64,000 nt of DNA, taken from the NCBI RefSeq assembly GCF_028372415.1, contig NC_092875.1:410327739-410391738 (forward strand). The letters run 5' to 3'. The translations under genes were made by a program, and so were the position numbers. The DNA comes from Notamacropus eugenii. Its lineage: Eukaryota > Chordata > Mammalia > Diprotodontia > Macropodidae. Below, piece by piece: positions 49,690 to 61,689 of the stretch (position 1 is its first letter; each line of letters opens with the position of its first letter). The notes below the pieces were generated by a model, which was given only the letters and a program-made list of their open reading frames with translations, had not been told where the DNA came from and did no database searches.

Positions 49690-51535
49690 ATGATTTGATC
49701 CTCTCTCTCTCTCCCTCCTCCTTCTCCTCCTCCTCCTTCTCCTTATTTTCAGCGGAGAGAAAGGATAGTATTTGAGAGATATTACAAAGGTGAAATTGAA
49801 AGCTTTTGCCAATGAATTGGATATCAAGGGATGGTAGTGAGAAATAGTGAGAACTTGGGCATGACACCTAGGTTGTAAGTCTGAGACCATAAGAGCAGGG
49901 TGTTTCCTACAATAAAGAAAGTAGAATGGGGAGGAGAATGAGGTTATAGGGGGAAAAGATAATGAGTTTGATTTTGGGCATGTTGAACTTAAGATATCTA
50001 CTGAGTATCCAGTTTGATATGTTTGAAAGGCAGTCATACATATGACAGTGGAAGTCATCAGAAAAGCTAGGGCAGGATAGTTGGATTGGAGAATCATCAG
50101 CATATATATGATAATTAAATCCATGGGAACTGATGAGATCACCAAGTGAAACAGTATAGAGGAAGAAGAATACAAGGCCCAGTATAGAACCCTATGGTAC
50201 ACCTATGGTTAGAAGCATACCCTGGATGAGGATCCATCAAAGGAAATTTAGGTGGGAGGGGAACAAGGAGAGAGTGTTGTCCTGAAAAGCTAGGGGAAAG
50301 AGAACATCAAGGTAAAAAGAGTGATCAATAATGTTAAAGGCTCCAAAGCAGTCAAGGAGAAAGAAGATTGAGAAATATATTTGGATTTGGCAATTTAAAA
50401 ATGTTTGGAACTTTGAAGAGAGGAATTTTGGTTAAATGATGATATTAGAAGTCAGATTATCAAAGAGTAAGGAGAGAGTGAGAGGACAAAAAGTGGAGGC
50501 ACCTATTCTACACTGCCTTTTCAGGAAATTCATCCACAAAGGGCAGAAAAAAATTAAGGATGATCATGGGGATTGAAGGATCAAGTGAGAGCTTCTTTTA
50601 GGATGGAGCCATGGACGTGTTTTTAGGCAATAGGGAAGGATCCGGTACACAGGAAAAAATTGAAAATATGTGATAAAAGGGGGATATCAGAGGGAGCAAT
50701 TTGTTGGAGGAGATGGAATGGAATGGGATCATTTGATCAGGTAGAGAGCTTAGACTTTTTTAGATATGTCTGCCTCATTATGGATACAGGGATAAAGTAA
50801 AAGATAGTGGTAAAAGGCATAGGAATAATATTCTATAAAACATGAGGTGAGGTTCTCAGTCTAGAGGGGAGACATGGGAGGTTTTAGGTGGGATGAAAAT
50901 GTTTGGAAGAACTCCTGTGGAGAGTGGGATAGTAAATTGATGAGGAAGGTATAGTAAGATTGCAGAGTAAAAGTGAGGTCCCAGTTGATGTTGTGTAATT
51001 TTGTAGGGAATCTTATCAGAATGGTTGCATGATTCTTCTACCTTCTTTCAGTGGTAAATGTTTAGGCACGTACACAGTAATGGTGAGAATCATCTAAGGC
51101 TGAGTCATGGCAGGGCCTAATCGGAAAAATAATAAGAGGCCTAGGTTTCAAGAGAGTAGGACAGCATAGAGTTGAATTGGTTCACCAAGGGATCAAGAAG
51201 AGGAAAAGAAAAGATAGTGGTTAGTACAGGAGAGATAAGAGAGAGAATTGAGGAGTCAAGGATTAGGAGGTTACAGGATGGACAAAGAGTAAGGTTTTAT
51301 AAGGGAAGACAGAAAGAGAGGCAAAAAGCCAGTAGATTATGTTTAGATAAGGGAATTTCAGAATTCTTGAATGTGGTACATTTGTGGATGATGGCAAGAT
51401 CAGAGGTATGACCATCTATATGTACAGTTGAGGAGGAATGGGAGAAGTAGATCATGAGCAGTGAAGAGGTTAAGGAACTTTGTAGTTAGAGTGTTTGAGG
51501 GAGAATCAGTATATATGTTGAAGCCCCCTAACATG
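49690..51535 (-). mobile_element. long L2 LINE, RT and endonuclease regions
   Basis: Antisense L2. Sequence equivalent to the other L2 (for example the GTTGAACTTAAGATATCTAC and CATGGGAACTGATGAGATCA blocks) is followed by the upstream ORF2 portion to about 51530. The ending CTTGTATATATGTTGAAGCC-like region (about 51510-51530) is typical of the L2 endonuclease part. The minus-strand frame 49627-50202 is a degraded, frameshifted RT. A TC/CCT-rich patch is at 49703-49745. Confidence 0.8.
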
Positions 51536-51605
51536 CAGCGTGAGCATATATGACTTAGAAATCAGCAAATGCTACAAATGATAATTTGACTTATTATTGA
51601 TTGTT
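51535..51605 (+). repeat. unclassified interspersed repeat, partial copy 3
   Basis: GAAATCAGCAAATGCTACAA and GACTTATTATTGATTGTTT resemble the middle of the repeat at 1110 and 5385. Confidence 0.4.
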
Positions 51606-51609
51606 TAGA

Positions 51610-52340
51610 TTTAAGAAAATTTTGATCTTCTTTATCATCAAAGTAAGATTCTACAGTCTGAGTTTTTTTCCCATTTTTTGCTCATTTTCCCAGCCAATTA
51701 CTTGACTTTTTAACTCTTTGTTAAGGTAGACCTCTGCTTCTAGTGTGAAAGGTGTACTGTCCCCTGCTTCAGGGGTTTTGTGTAGCTGTTTTCAGAGATA
51801 GTTCTAGGGATCTGCAAATCTTCAGTTCTTCCAAGGTAGTATGGTCAAAAGAAAAGTGTTTACTCGTCTTCTGGCTGTGTTCTGGTCTGTGAGTGACCAC
51901 AAGCACTCTTTTCTGACTTGGAACTGTGAGGAGAATTCCTTCTCCACTGTCACCACAAGCTCTGCCATACCAATGCTCCTCCTTGGCCCTGGACTGCCAC
52001 CTAGGACTTCTAAGTTGTCTTTGGCATTTGTGAGTTGAGAAATCTGAAAATCACCACAGCTGCCAGTGATTCAATTCCCTGAGGCCTGCTCCAGGTTCTC
52101 TGGGGCCTAGTCTATGCTGGCATGTTTTGTGTTGGACTGTGCTCCTCTCTCACATTGGTGCAACAGACCTATCCAGTCAATCTTCCAGGTTGTCTGGGGC
52201 TGGAAATTTCACTCTGTCATTTTGTGGGTTCTGGTGCTCTAGAATTTGTTTAGAGTCATTTTTTACATCTATTTGGAGGAGTTTGGGGGAGAGCTCAAGC
52301 AAGTCCCTGCTTTATTCCATCATCTTAGTTCTGCCCCCTA
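51610..52340 (-). mobile_element. L1/HAL1 5' end only
   Basis: Antisense 5' UTR and the first bases up to ORF1: ATTTTCCCAGCCAATTACTT (compare 44393), TTGGCATTTGTGAGTTGAGA (compare 44572) and an end CATCATCTTAGTTCTGCCCC (compare 44864). The rest of the element is missing, the reverse of ordinary 5' truncation. Confidence 0.85.
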
Positions 52341-52745
52341 GAAAGTTTTAAGAAACTTAAATAATAAGTTAAGTTAAATAATAAATGATAACAAATAATA
52401 AGTTAAACTTAAAATTAAGTTTTAATAATCTTAAAAGATTAACTTAAAAGTATGCAGGCAAACTTTATTATTTTTATTTAAGTTTTTGACTTTCCAAAAG
52501 GCTTGGTTGTTAAGTTGGTCTATAACCTGGTCTATAAATACTGTTTGTATTTATAGACAACAATAGATACCTGCCCAAACTGCACTTAATTGCTGACTTA
52601 GAGTGATTATCAATACTAACAGTTTCTGTTTCCCTCCCAGCTTCATTTAGTTAATTTTTTTTTTTGTTTATTAAAAAGGCCACTCCCTACCTACTTCCTA
52701 AGGAGGCTTATTCACTCAATGGTCATTACCTTACTCTAAGTGAAT
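52341..52745. other. unassigned AT-rich sequence
   Basis: A short internal AAGTTAAA/AATAAT-type repetition at 52360-52440. Otherwise nothing recognised. Confidence 0.4.
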
Positions 52746-52749
52746 ACCT

Positions 52750-52970
52750 GAATAGACCAACATCTCCCATTGCATCCTGGGCCATCTCCAGTCATCCTGA
52801 TGAATATCTGGTCACTCAACTCAGATGGCTCAGGAGGAGAAAGTGAGGTTGGTGACCTGCACAGCCCTCCCTCACTCAAAACAAAGTCAAGTGCAAGTCA
52901 TGTCATTATTTCTCTGATGGCATGGTCTTCTTCGAAAACGAAGGACAAACACAACAATAAACATTGCTTG
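52750..52970 (+). repeat. SINE with AC-rich (RTE-like) tail
   Basis: CCATCTCCAGTCATCCTGAT, CACAGCCCTCCCTCACTCAA and the end TTCGAAAACGAAGGACAAAC plus ACAAC tail. Opposite in orientation to 47012-47225. Confidence 0.8.
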
Positions 52971-53044
52971 AACTCAGTAGAACAACAGAAGGGTCAGAAG
53001 ATGCCTGTCATCATTAGACTAGAGACTTGATGATAATTAGCTAA

Positions 53045-53150
53045 TAATAACAACAATAACTATCATTTATATAGCCCTTTAAGGTTTGCTAAGTGCTTCA
53101 TATGCATTATCTCATTTGAATCTCACGATACTCATGCTAGTTGACATCAA
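53045..53150 (-). repeat. MIR 3' portion
   Basis: TTTATATAGCCCTTTAAGGT, GCATTATCTCATTTGAATCT: antisense MIR LINE-like end. Confidence 0.8.
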
Positions 53151-53379
53151 AACCAGTACTAAATTTGGTATCAGAACCAGTACTACAATGTCAAATTTGG
53201 CATTATCATCCACATCCTAAAGGTTTCAAACATAAGTTGATTATTGGTAATAATTTTCAATGAATAGTTTCAGGTGTGAGCATCAGATAAATGAGGAAGC
53301 ATTTAAAGGAGACTAATGAAACCTGCTAAGTTGCTGGTGTTCCAGAACACTGACAAATATGACATTCTTTGGAGAAAGT
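53151..53379. other. unassigned sequence
   Basis: Nothing recognised apart from a short ACCAGTACTA direct repeat near 53153 and 53176. Confidence 0.35.
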
Positions 53380-53530
53380 GTCCAAAACAAATTCCCTTCA
53401 ATAAACATGTAGTAAGTACTGACTATATGTATTTTCAAAATGCTACCCTAGGTACTGGGGATAAAAAGACAGGATCAAAATAGTCCCGACCTTCAAAGAG
53501 CTTATATTCTACCAGGGATTGTGGGAAACA
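53380..53530 (-). repeat. L2 3' end
   Basis: TTCAATAAACATGTAGTAAG, CCCTAGGTACTGGGGATAAA, CTTCAAAGAGCTTATATTCT. Confidence 0.8.
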
Positions 53531-53724
53531 ATATGTACCCAGATAAGTAAACACAAAATTTATATCAAGTGTATATTCAATTTTATGACAAAGTCAAGAC
53601 AGAAACAGACAGAAAGATAGAGAGAGAAGAAGAACAAGGAGAAAAGAGGGCTCCTGATAGCACCCTTGCCTATACTCACATGTACACAGCATCAGAAGGT
53701 AATAGTGAAGTCTTCTTTGGCACA

Positions 53725-53880
53725 TACAAGGTGGCATGGTATGATGGAAAGCGTACTTAACTTGGATTCAGAGGACTTGGCTTGGTGTTTTCTAGACGGG
53801 CAATTTGAGCTCCTGTTGTATTTGAGCTGCCTTGGGGCCTCATCTCATGTTCTCATCACCTGTTGAATGTATTAGTCTTA
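53725..53880 (+). repeat. MIR SINE
   Basis: GTGGCATGGTATGATGGAAA head and GCCTTGGGGCCTCATCTCAT end of a diverged MIR. Confidence 0.55.
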
Positions 53881-54425
53881 CTCCTTAAGTGTTCCTCAGA
53901 TACTGATATCACAAAATACCCCATAGGTAGGGCACTAGGACTTAGTGCAAACAGACTGGGCCTCTGCTTCTGCATACCACCCTAATCCTCACTCTTTCCA
54001 CACTCCTTAAGTCAAAGAGTTCACCCTTAGGGCAAATGCAATCTTCTGGTGCTGCCACATCCAGACACACCTTTACCCTACCTCTCTTACAGTCACTTCC
54101 AGGGCTCCACATTTGAAAACACCCTGAGTTACTCACATTAGCTCACAGCCTTCGTCTCTGACTTATACTACCACTGTCTTCATTAACTTGCTCGCTGAGC
54201 AAATGGATAATTCTCTAACCATTACTGATTCTCTGCATGCTCTCTACTCTGTGTTCTGATTGGATCAGAGGATTTGGTGTCTAGAGGAGATTTTAGAGAT
54301 AATCCAGTGCTAGTCCAACCCTGTAGTGAGTACAAGCATAATACCTTCTCCCCAGACTTTGGTCCCTAAGGGACTGACTAAGCACAGCTAGAAATTCAAG
54401 GCATTTATGCAGGTTGCATCCATCC
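53881..54425. other. unassigned intergenic sequence
   Basis: No gene or firm repeat. AGAGGAGATTTTAGAGATAA (54281) may be the edge of an old MIR-like element. Confidence 0.35.
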
Positions 54426-54429
54426 ATCA

Positions 54430-55060
54430 AACAATATGCATTTTTGTGCCAGACACTGGGCTAAATGCTAGGGATACAAAGACAAAAGTGAAACAATCCC
54501 TTCCCTCAAGGAGTTAACATTCTAATGGAGACATAACATGGACACGGTCAATAAACATTTATTAAACACCAGGCATTGTGCTCAGCACAAAAAAAAGCAA
54601 AAGACACTCTTTCTTTGCTGAAGTTCACAGTCTGATGGAGGAGACAACATGAAAACAACTATCTACAAAAATGCTGTATACAGGATGAATTGGAGGTAAT
54701 CCACATAGGGAAGGTACTGGAATTAAGGGGGACTGAGAAGTTTCTTGCAAAAGGTGTAGGACTTGCAGGCAGCAGAAATGAGGAGGGCCATAATGTAGGC
54801 CTGAGGGAGAGCCTGACGGAGTATCAAGAAGGCCAGTGTACATTGTATTGCAGAGTAAATAAGGAATGCAGCTTAGAAGAAGACTGGAAAGATGGTGGTG
54901 GTGGTAGACAGGCTTTGAATGCCAAACAGAAGATTTTATATTGGATCTTGGAGGTGCTAGGGAACCACTGGAGTTTGCTCAGTAGGGAAATAACATGGTC
55001 AAACCTTCATTTTAGGAAGATTGTTTGACAACTGAGTAGAAAATATACTAGACTGGGAAA
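54430..55060 (-). repeat. two successive L2 3' ends
   Basis: 54430-54540 is one antisense L2 terminus (GCCAGACACTGGGCTAAATG). 54545-55060 is a second that starts again from the terminus (AATAAACATTTATTAAACAC) and reaches the 3' coding edge (GAATGCCAAACAGAAGATTT, GGGAACCACTGGAGTTTGCT). Confidence 0.8.
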
Positions 55061-55124
55061 AAACTTGTGGCAGTATAAATAGAGAATATGTTTAAATTGG
55101 AAACATGAAAGAGAAGTGATGGTT

Positions 55125-55265
55125 ATAAGGTATGCCACTGAGTGAGCTTATTTTGTTTGACTATGCACATTTATTATAAGATAGTGTTTTCATTTGTTTT
55201 TCAATAGTGGGGTGCAGAAAAAGAAAAAAATAGATTTCTGTTAACTTTGTAAAAATAGAGAGATG
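55125..55265 (+). mobile_element. L1 3' UTR tail fragment
   Basis: TATTTTGTTTGACTATGCAC, TTTTCAATAGTGGGGTGCAG and GATTTCTGTTAACTTTG match the tail region of the old L1 at 7650-7790. Confidence 0.6.
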
Positions 55266-55439
55266 AGGAGACAGGGTTCCAATTATGAAATGTTACATTC
55301 ACTTTCAGATAAGCCACTTAAAAAAAAAATTACTTAATTGCTTTACTTTGTTATATGAGACCTCTCAAGGAATGGGAGTAATCTGCAAATATCTATAATA
55401 TATAAAAAAAAACAAAAACAAAAGCAAAAACAAATCAAT

Positions 55440-55795
55440 AAAACTTAAAAACAATTAATGCAAGGTATATCTGAGTTGGGTGCATTAGAAGTTGAAAGAA
55501 CCAGGGAAGACTTCATGTATTTGTAGTAGTGCTTGGGCTATGACTTAAAGAAAACCATCAATTTCAAGAGGCCAAGACAGGAAGGGTATCCATTGCAGAC
55601 AAGAGGATGACAATGCCAGGCTGTATAGCATAGAGATCCTGAGCAAGGACTATAGGCAGCACCATAGTAATCTAAAATGGAGTTCGTAAGACACATAAAC
55701 AACTATTTACTACACGGTAAATATTGGCAATACAAATCGAAAAGCAGAAATGGTGCCTACTGTGAAGAATTTTACATTGTAATGGGGAGTAGCTA
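55440..55795 (-). repeat. diverged L2 3' region
   Basis: Weak antisense L2 similarity, clearest at 55700-55795 (TTTTACATTGTAATGGGG end block). Confidence 0.4.
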
Positions 55796-55836
55796 ACATA
55801 TATAGTCATTTTCTACTACAAGTCAGATGGAAAGGT

Positions 55837-56440
55837 CTAATAGTACTTAGGGTGCAGTGGCAGAGCAGCTGGTAATGAATTTATCTTCTCTAATGTTGTT
55901 TCAGATATGATCATGATACAGAATTTGAGCCATTTTTTTTCAAAGACTTTGGTATTAAGAACTTTCTTTTCAGGGTCTTCAGAAGCTGGCTGCAGAGCAG
56001 GAAGGGGCTTTAGCATCTGCAAAAACAGTTGCCAAGTCATATCACCACAAGGGTTGATCCTAAAGCTATGACTTACCGAGATGTCTTCCAGGCCCAAACT
56101 GAAATCAAGACTGGTGGTTGGGGTGGCACTGCCATTCCTAGAGTTCTTGGGCTTACCTGCCTGAGTGAGACTATTGAGACGGTGTGAGTTAGTGCTTTGT
56201 ATTGCTTTTGGTGAGGAAGGTGAGCTCCTTCTCCACATATTGCTTCTTTATAAGATGACTATGAGGACCAAGCTGGGAGCAAGGCTTATAGTTTGGGGCC
56301 TAGGGAACAAACTATCGCTACCAGGACTCTTCGGTTCAGATTCTGCGATCTCTCCATCAAGGTCTGAGGAGTGGTTTAACTCTTCTGGCACATTATGCTT
56401 CCTGTCTCTCCCTCAAAGTGCCTTACTACTTAAGTTCTAA
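55837..56440 (-). pseudogene. possible relic of an unidentified host gene
   Basis: The minus strand holds a 133-codon open frame (56238-55837) of ordinary, non-repetitive composition. It includes GKPKNSRNGSATPTTSLDFS and RINPCGDMTWQLFLQMLKPL. Just upstream a second frame reads EELNHSSDLDGEIAESEPKS before a stop. Neither matches a family I can name. CAGGTAAG and TTTTTGCAGATG on the same strand could be splice sites, so this may be exons of a real gene, an unprocessed relic or chance. Confidence 0.3.
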
Positions 56441-56685
56441 ATTAGACATCTGAGTCTAGCTTAGCTCATCGGCTGAAGATGCAAAGGCTCTACCTCACCC
56501 CACAACATGAAGCATCCCCCATAAGCCTTCAGTGAGAAAGGGTGTAGCTTGTTGACCCACTAGACCCCTCCCCAGTGGGTTTCCATTTCTGCTGATCTGG
56601 TTCCTTCCCCACATAAAGTTTTTATAAAGTATATCCTTGAAAAAGATAAAATTTATCTTTGCTTTAGTCATTTACTTTCTCTTGG
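56441..56685. other. unassigned sequence
   Basis: Nothing recognised. Confidence 0.4.
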
Positions 56686-56689
56686 ATAT

Positions 56690-57890
56690 ATTTTTATCTC
56701 ATTAAATATTTCCCAATTACATGTGAAACAATTTTGACAATCATTTACAATTTTTTTTGTTTTAAATTCTCTTCCTCCCTCTTACACCTCCTTCACCCTC
56801 TTAAGAAAGCAAGCAGTTTACAATCCATTATACATCTGAAGGCATGAAAAACTTATTTTCCTATTAGCTATATTTCAAAAGCAAATATAGATAAAAAATA
56901 AAACAAGAAAAATAAAGTGTAAAAATATGCTTCAAGCAGCATTCAGAGTTTATCAGTTTTCTTTCTGAAGGTGGACAGCATTTTTCATTATGGATCTTCA
57001 GGAACTGTCTTGAATCATCGTCTTGATCAGGATAGGTAAGTCTTTCACAGTTGGTCATCCTTATGGTATAGCTTCCTATAACTGTGTATAATGTTCTCCT
57101 AGTTTTGCTTGCTTTGCTTTGCATTGAGTTCGTATAAATCTTCCCAAGATTTTCTGAAATTATCCTGCTCATCATGACTTAACACAATAATATTCCCATT
57201 ATAATCATATACCACAATTAGTTCAGCCATTCCCCAATTGATGGGTATCTCCCCAATTTCTAATTCTTTGCTTCCACGAAATATTTGTGTACAAATAGAT
57301 CCTTTTCCCTTTTCTTGGATTTCTTTGGGGTAAAAGTAGTGGAATTTCTGAATCAAAGGGTATGCATATTTTTTATAGCTCTTTGGGCATAGTTCCAAAT
57401 TATTTGGACTAATCCACAATTCCACCAACAGTGCATTAGTATCTCTGTTCTTCCACATGCCCTCCAATATTTTTCATTTTCCTTTTCTCTCTTGTTAGCC
57501 AATCTGATATGTGTGAGGTGGTATCTTAAGGCTCTTTTAATTTGCAGTTCTCTAATCAGTAGTGATTTAGAGCATTTTTTTTTACTGTAGACAGATTTGA
57601 TTTATTTTTCTGAAAACTGCCTATGCATATCCTTTGACCATTTATCAACCGGGGAATGGTTCTCATTTTTAAAAATTTTGCTAATTTCCCTACGTATTTG
57701 AACAATGAGTCCTTTTTCGGAGAAACTTGGTGCAAAAGTTTTCCCCTAGTTTCCTGTTTTTCTTCTAATTTTGGCTGCATTAGTTTTATTTGTGCAAAAG
57801 TTTTTTTTTTAATTTCATATAATCAAAATGATTGATTTTCTGTGCTGTGATGCTCTCTGTCTCTTTCTTGTTTATCAAGCCTTCCTTTAT
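56690..57890 (-). mobile_element. older L1, 3' UTR and ORF2 C-terminus
   Basis: Antisense L1: 3' UTR 56690-57000, then ORF2 C-terminal frames on the minus strand (57099-57467 contains KSYKKYAYPLIQKFHYFYPK; 57556-57780 continues upstream). It parallels 23380-24165 but is clearly more diverged, so it is an older subfamily. Truncated at about 57890. Confidence 0.85.
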
Positions 57891-59335
57891 CCCGATCTGA
57901 TGTGGCACTGTGTATTCCCCTGAGGCTTGACTGAGATACAGTGAAAGAGCAATGTTGACTTAAAGCACATTCAAAGGCCATCTCAGACAGCTCAGGAATA
58001 TTGATGATATCACTAAATTCAGAAGTTGCTTAATGAAGCCATAGTGGGTACTGTCAGCCCAAAGACTGTCCCACTGTATCCAGGATGCAGCCCTATTCCT
58101 TCTTCCAACCTGCCCCCAATGGCAGGGGATTAGATGAACTTCCTCTGCCTTTGAGGAATTTTGCACTTTGGTCTATGCTGATGTGAGTCAGGCCTGTGGC
58201 ATCTTTTTGAGTTTAATCTGCCAGTTGCATCTTCATTGTATTGCCAGGATTCATTTAAAAGTGAATGCTTTTGATTGAGGCTGGTTGACTTTCACCACAG
58301 GGGTGGGTAGGGGGACTGGAAAAGTAAAACACTCAGTGCTGCTTTTGGATTTTGACTGGAAGGGAGGTTAGCTCCCAACATTACCACCCTGGCTATTCAG
58401 ACTTCTGCTGCTTTTAGCTGGGGGGCCTGGGTTCACGGTCCATTTCTTCATTTTTCATCCAGCATCTTCCAGCATCTCTGCGGTGCATTATGTTCCGTGT
58501 CTCTTTCCATTAGCCAAGGCCTACATGATGTCAATTGAGAAAAACAGTAGCTGATGTTATGAAATCCTTATAGTGGCATGACAATGGATATGTTATAGGC
58601 CTTTTACTTTGTTCCATTGTATATTTTACTATTATGGTTTATGCCTGTAGCTTGACTACATTGAAAGAAAAGGCCCTGCTGGGGATTTAAAATTTGCTTT
58701 TGAAATTCTAGATAACAGAGTACTTGATACATAGTAAACTCCTGACATTCCTTTCAGCTTAACAAATATGGGACAAATAACCCCACTGAGGGACACAACA
58801 ACGCCTCAAATACTATACTTGAGAGCAACCTTACAAATGTACAAATAATCTGCTCTAAGTGTAAGGGAGGTTTGATTTAACTTTAGTGTCACAGATAAAG
58901 CACTTCTGATGGCTGTAAATTACAGTCACTGAGAAAGTGAGACGACTCAGCTTCCCTGGAGGAGCCCAGAGGGTTTGGCTCGAAAGTGGGAATTTGACAC
59001 CTTGTGCTTAAGTAGAGGAGAGGGGTAAGATTCTTCTATTACACTGATAAAATGAATATATGCATAAAATCTCATACAGCCAGGGAATAAATGGCAACTA
59101 CTTTTCAAGTAGTCCCACAAGACTAGATTATACCTTGGAAATTTTATTCCAGAATTACTTGAGCATTTAAGATGGTGCTCCTTAACAGGGAGCACCTCCA
59201 AAGGTCAAGGGGGGAGATTTAAAGAAAAAGTTAACAGGGTAATTTTAAAACTCAAGGGGAAAACCTATTGTGATGAAATAATAAAATTAGCTGAACTTTT
59301 TTTTTAAAGCTAGAAATTTGAATTAAAAAAAAAAA
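57891..59335. other. unassigned intergenic sequence
   Basis: This 1.4-kb region has no repeat family or gene recognised. Minus frames at 57960-58166 and 58947-59201 have no domains. It is a candidate for conserved non-coding sequence. Confidence 0.4.
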
Positions 59336-59339
59336 CAAT

Positions 59340-59665
59340 AGCAGAGATTTAAGGCTGGAAGCGAAGTTTGAGGTAATATAATTTAACCCATTCATTTTAT
59401 AGTTGAGGAAACTAAGGCCCAGATAAGGTAAATGATTTGGTTAAGATCACAAAAGTGGAAACATCAGCATTAATGCCAGGATTTGAATCCAGGTCGTCTG
59501 GGGATATTAGAGTTCATTTAGTCTATACCACTCATTTTACAGCTGAGGAAATGAGCCTCAAGAGGCTCATTTTAACTCATCCAAAGGGACAAAAGGCAGT
59601 AAGTCTGATTATGAACCCAGATCCTCTGATTCTAGATTCAACAAGGTACCCATTGCAAAATAGAC
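59340..59665 (-). repeat. two adjacent antisense MIR copies
   Basis: The first at 59385-59500 (TTTATAGTTGAGGAAACTAA, GGATTTGAATCCAGGTCGTC). The second at 59500-59665 (CATTTTACAGCTGAGGAAAT, AACCCAGATCCTCTGATTCT). Confidence 0.75.
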
Positions 59666-60060
59666 CCAGTCTCAAAAGAAATGTGTCCACCAGAAACAAT
59701 GCATTTTTTCATTATTATCTATATTTTAGTCTTTAAAATAAATGAACATGCTAATTTGAATATGACCTGGAAAGCTAACATAGATAGAACAAATAAACTG
59801 ATAACTGATATATACAAAGTGATAAAATTATATTTCCAATAAAATAGAAATTGAACAACATAGTTTATAGATAAAATGAGGGCAAGGAAAATGACTTAAG
59901 TTTCTTCTTCAAAGGTGCATTCTGTAATCACATATCTGTTTTTAATCTTATTTGGTTTTGTTTTATTTTGTTTTTTTTCCCCTTCTGGTGATTAATTCAA
60001 GTAAAGTCTCTCTTCTGTTCAAAACTATTCAATGACCCTTTATTGTACATTGAGTAAAGT
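59666..60060. other. mostly unassigned sequence
   Basis: An L2-like scrap at 60005-60055 (TCTCTTCTGTTCAAAACTAT). Otherwise unassigned AT-rich DNA. Confidence 0.35.
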
Positions 60061-60069
60061 TTGAGGAGA

Positions 60070-60310
60070 GACTGTGATATAGTAGGAAAGGAGTGGAATT
60101 TGGAGAAAATCAACAACTACCTGGGTTTAAATTCTGACTGCATTACTTATTATCTTTGGGTCTTTGAGCAAGTTCATTCACCTCTTTGGGATTCATTTCC
60201 TGCCTCTGTGAAGGCAAGCAGTACATCTTGGCTGAATTTTGTTCCATGCTCCACATCTAACAGTATATTGCACTGCAGAGGCACTTACCAAATGTTTATT
60301 GAATGGAATT
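60070..60310 (+). repeat. MIR SINE
   Basis: CCTGGGTTTAAATTCTGACT and TTTGAGCAAGTTCATTCACC core, with an L2-like end (AAATGTTTATTGAATGG) at 60290-60306. Confidence 0.65.
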
Positions 60311-60479
60311 ATAGCTAAATCCTATGACTAGGCAGCAATGATTCTTTATACAAGCCAAAAGTTAATATTTATGAGCAATATGAATATACAAAATGAAAAG
60401 TATACCTTATGAAACACAATGAGCACTGTTCTTGCTTCCTTCTTCAGTTCTCATTATTAGAGGTAAAGGACAGGGAATT

Positions 60480-60690
60480 CACATATGTGCATGGATAAAT
60501 AATATGTATATATTATATATTACACACACAAGAACAATACATAGGTACATTCATAATACAACATATGATAAATTATATAATATTGTATGTTTATATAATT
60601 AATATTATAAATAATTAAATCTACGCATAACACATTTATATATATACATATATACATATACATACACACACACACACACAAAGTGTATAC
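60480..60690. repeat. TA/CA-rich simple repeat region
   Basis: TATATTATATATTACACACA-type sequence, AT-rich throughout, ending in (CA)n at 60663-60680. Confidence 0.85.
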
Positions 60691-61685
60691 ATAGATATAG
60701 GTGCAAACAACTGTATGGAATTAGTGAGAGCAATGCTTCCTTACAAATCTTGGGTCATTGTGTGTACCACATACTTATTACTAATGTTTCATGGCTGGTC
60801 AACAGCTGCTTCCAAATTATTCAATCCATTGAATATCTCCTTCAGGGATGGACTTAATCCCCTCTTAGTGCTTCAGACGCAGACCACTGACTTTTTAATA
60901 AATGTGTATCTTGTTATTAGTGAAAAAGTATTTTGTGAAACTTTAAACATCATTTGAAGGGGTTAAATTTATCTGTTCATGTTTCTATTGTGTCTTCAGT
61001 AAGCAGTCATTCCAAACTCTCCATTTTTTGTAAAACTAGTGGATGAATGAAGATTTTAAAACCGTTAGTTGTCTGGTTCCTATGGAAACCAATGGTAATT
61101 GACACTGATTGCTGAACTCAGGGAAAGTAGAAACCGAATGTACCATTATGAAGAAGGCACCTCCACAAAATGTAAAGGAAAATTAGCTGCCAGAAATCAC
61201 CGTTGTACTTTGGGTTTTCTATCCATGCAAAATGACTTTCTATACCTAAAGCATAGTTTATGTGTAGCAGGGTTCTGAAAGGCTACTTTCACTTTTCTTG
61301 GATAATGCATCTATTAAGGTGTGTGTCTATGTAGGTGTGTGTAAAAGAGTGCCAAACAGATAGAGTTTTGTTTTGTTTTTTAATGCTAGATTCTGATAAT
61401 GGTCTCCAATTTCACTAGGTCCAGGGATATGGAATTGGCTTGGCTACTTCCCTGTCTTTATCACTGACAACTTGTGAGGCTGGGCTAACTGTTGAATGTA
61501 ACACTGTGCTGAACCCCAGCTCTTGGCTTTTATAAACTAAAAGGGAGAAAAACCTTTATTTTTACCCTTTGTCAGCATTATGGGAAAAGTACTGTGATGT
61601 CTGTAGAATTGCTAATGATATAGCATCATCTCACAATGCCACCCAATAAGCTCATTATAGGTTAAAAAAAGTTGAAGTTTGATCA
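60691..61685. other. unassigned intergenic sequence
   Basis: A 1-kb stretch with no repeat or gene recognised. Confidence 0.4.
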
Positions 61686-61689
61686 ATCT

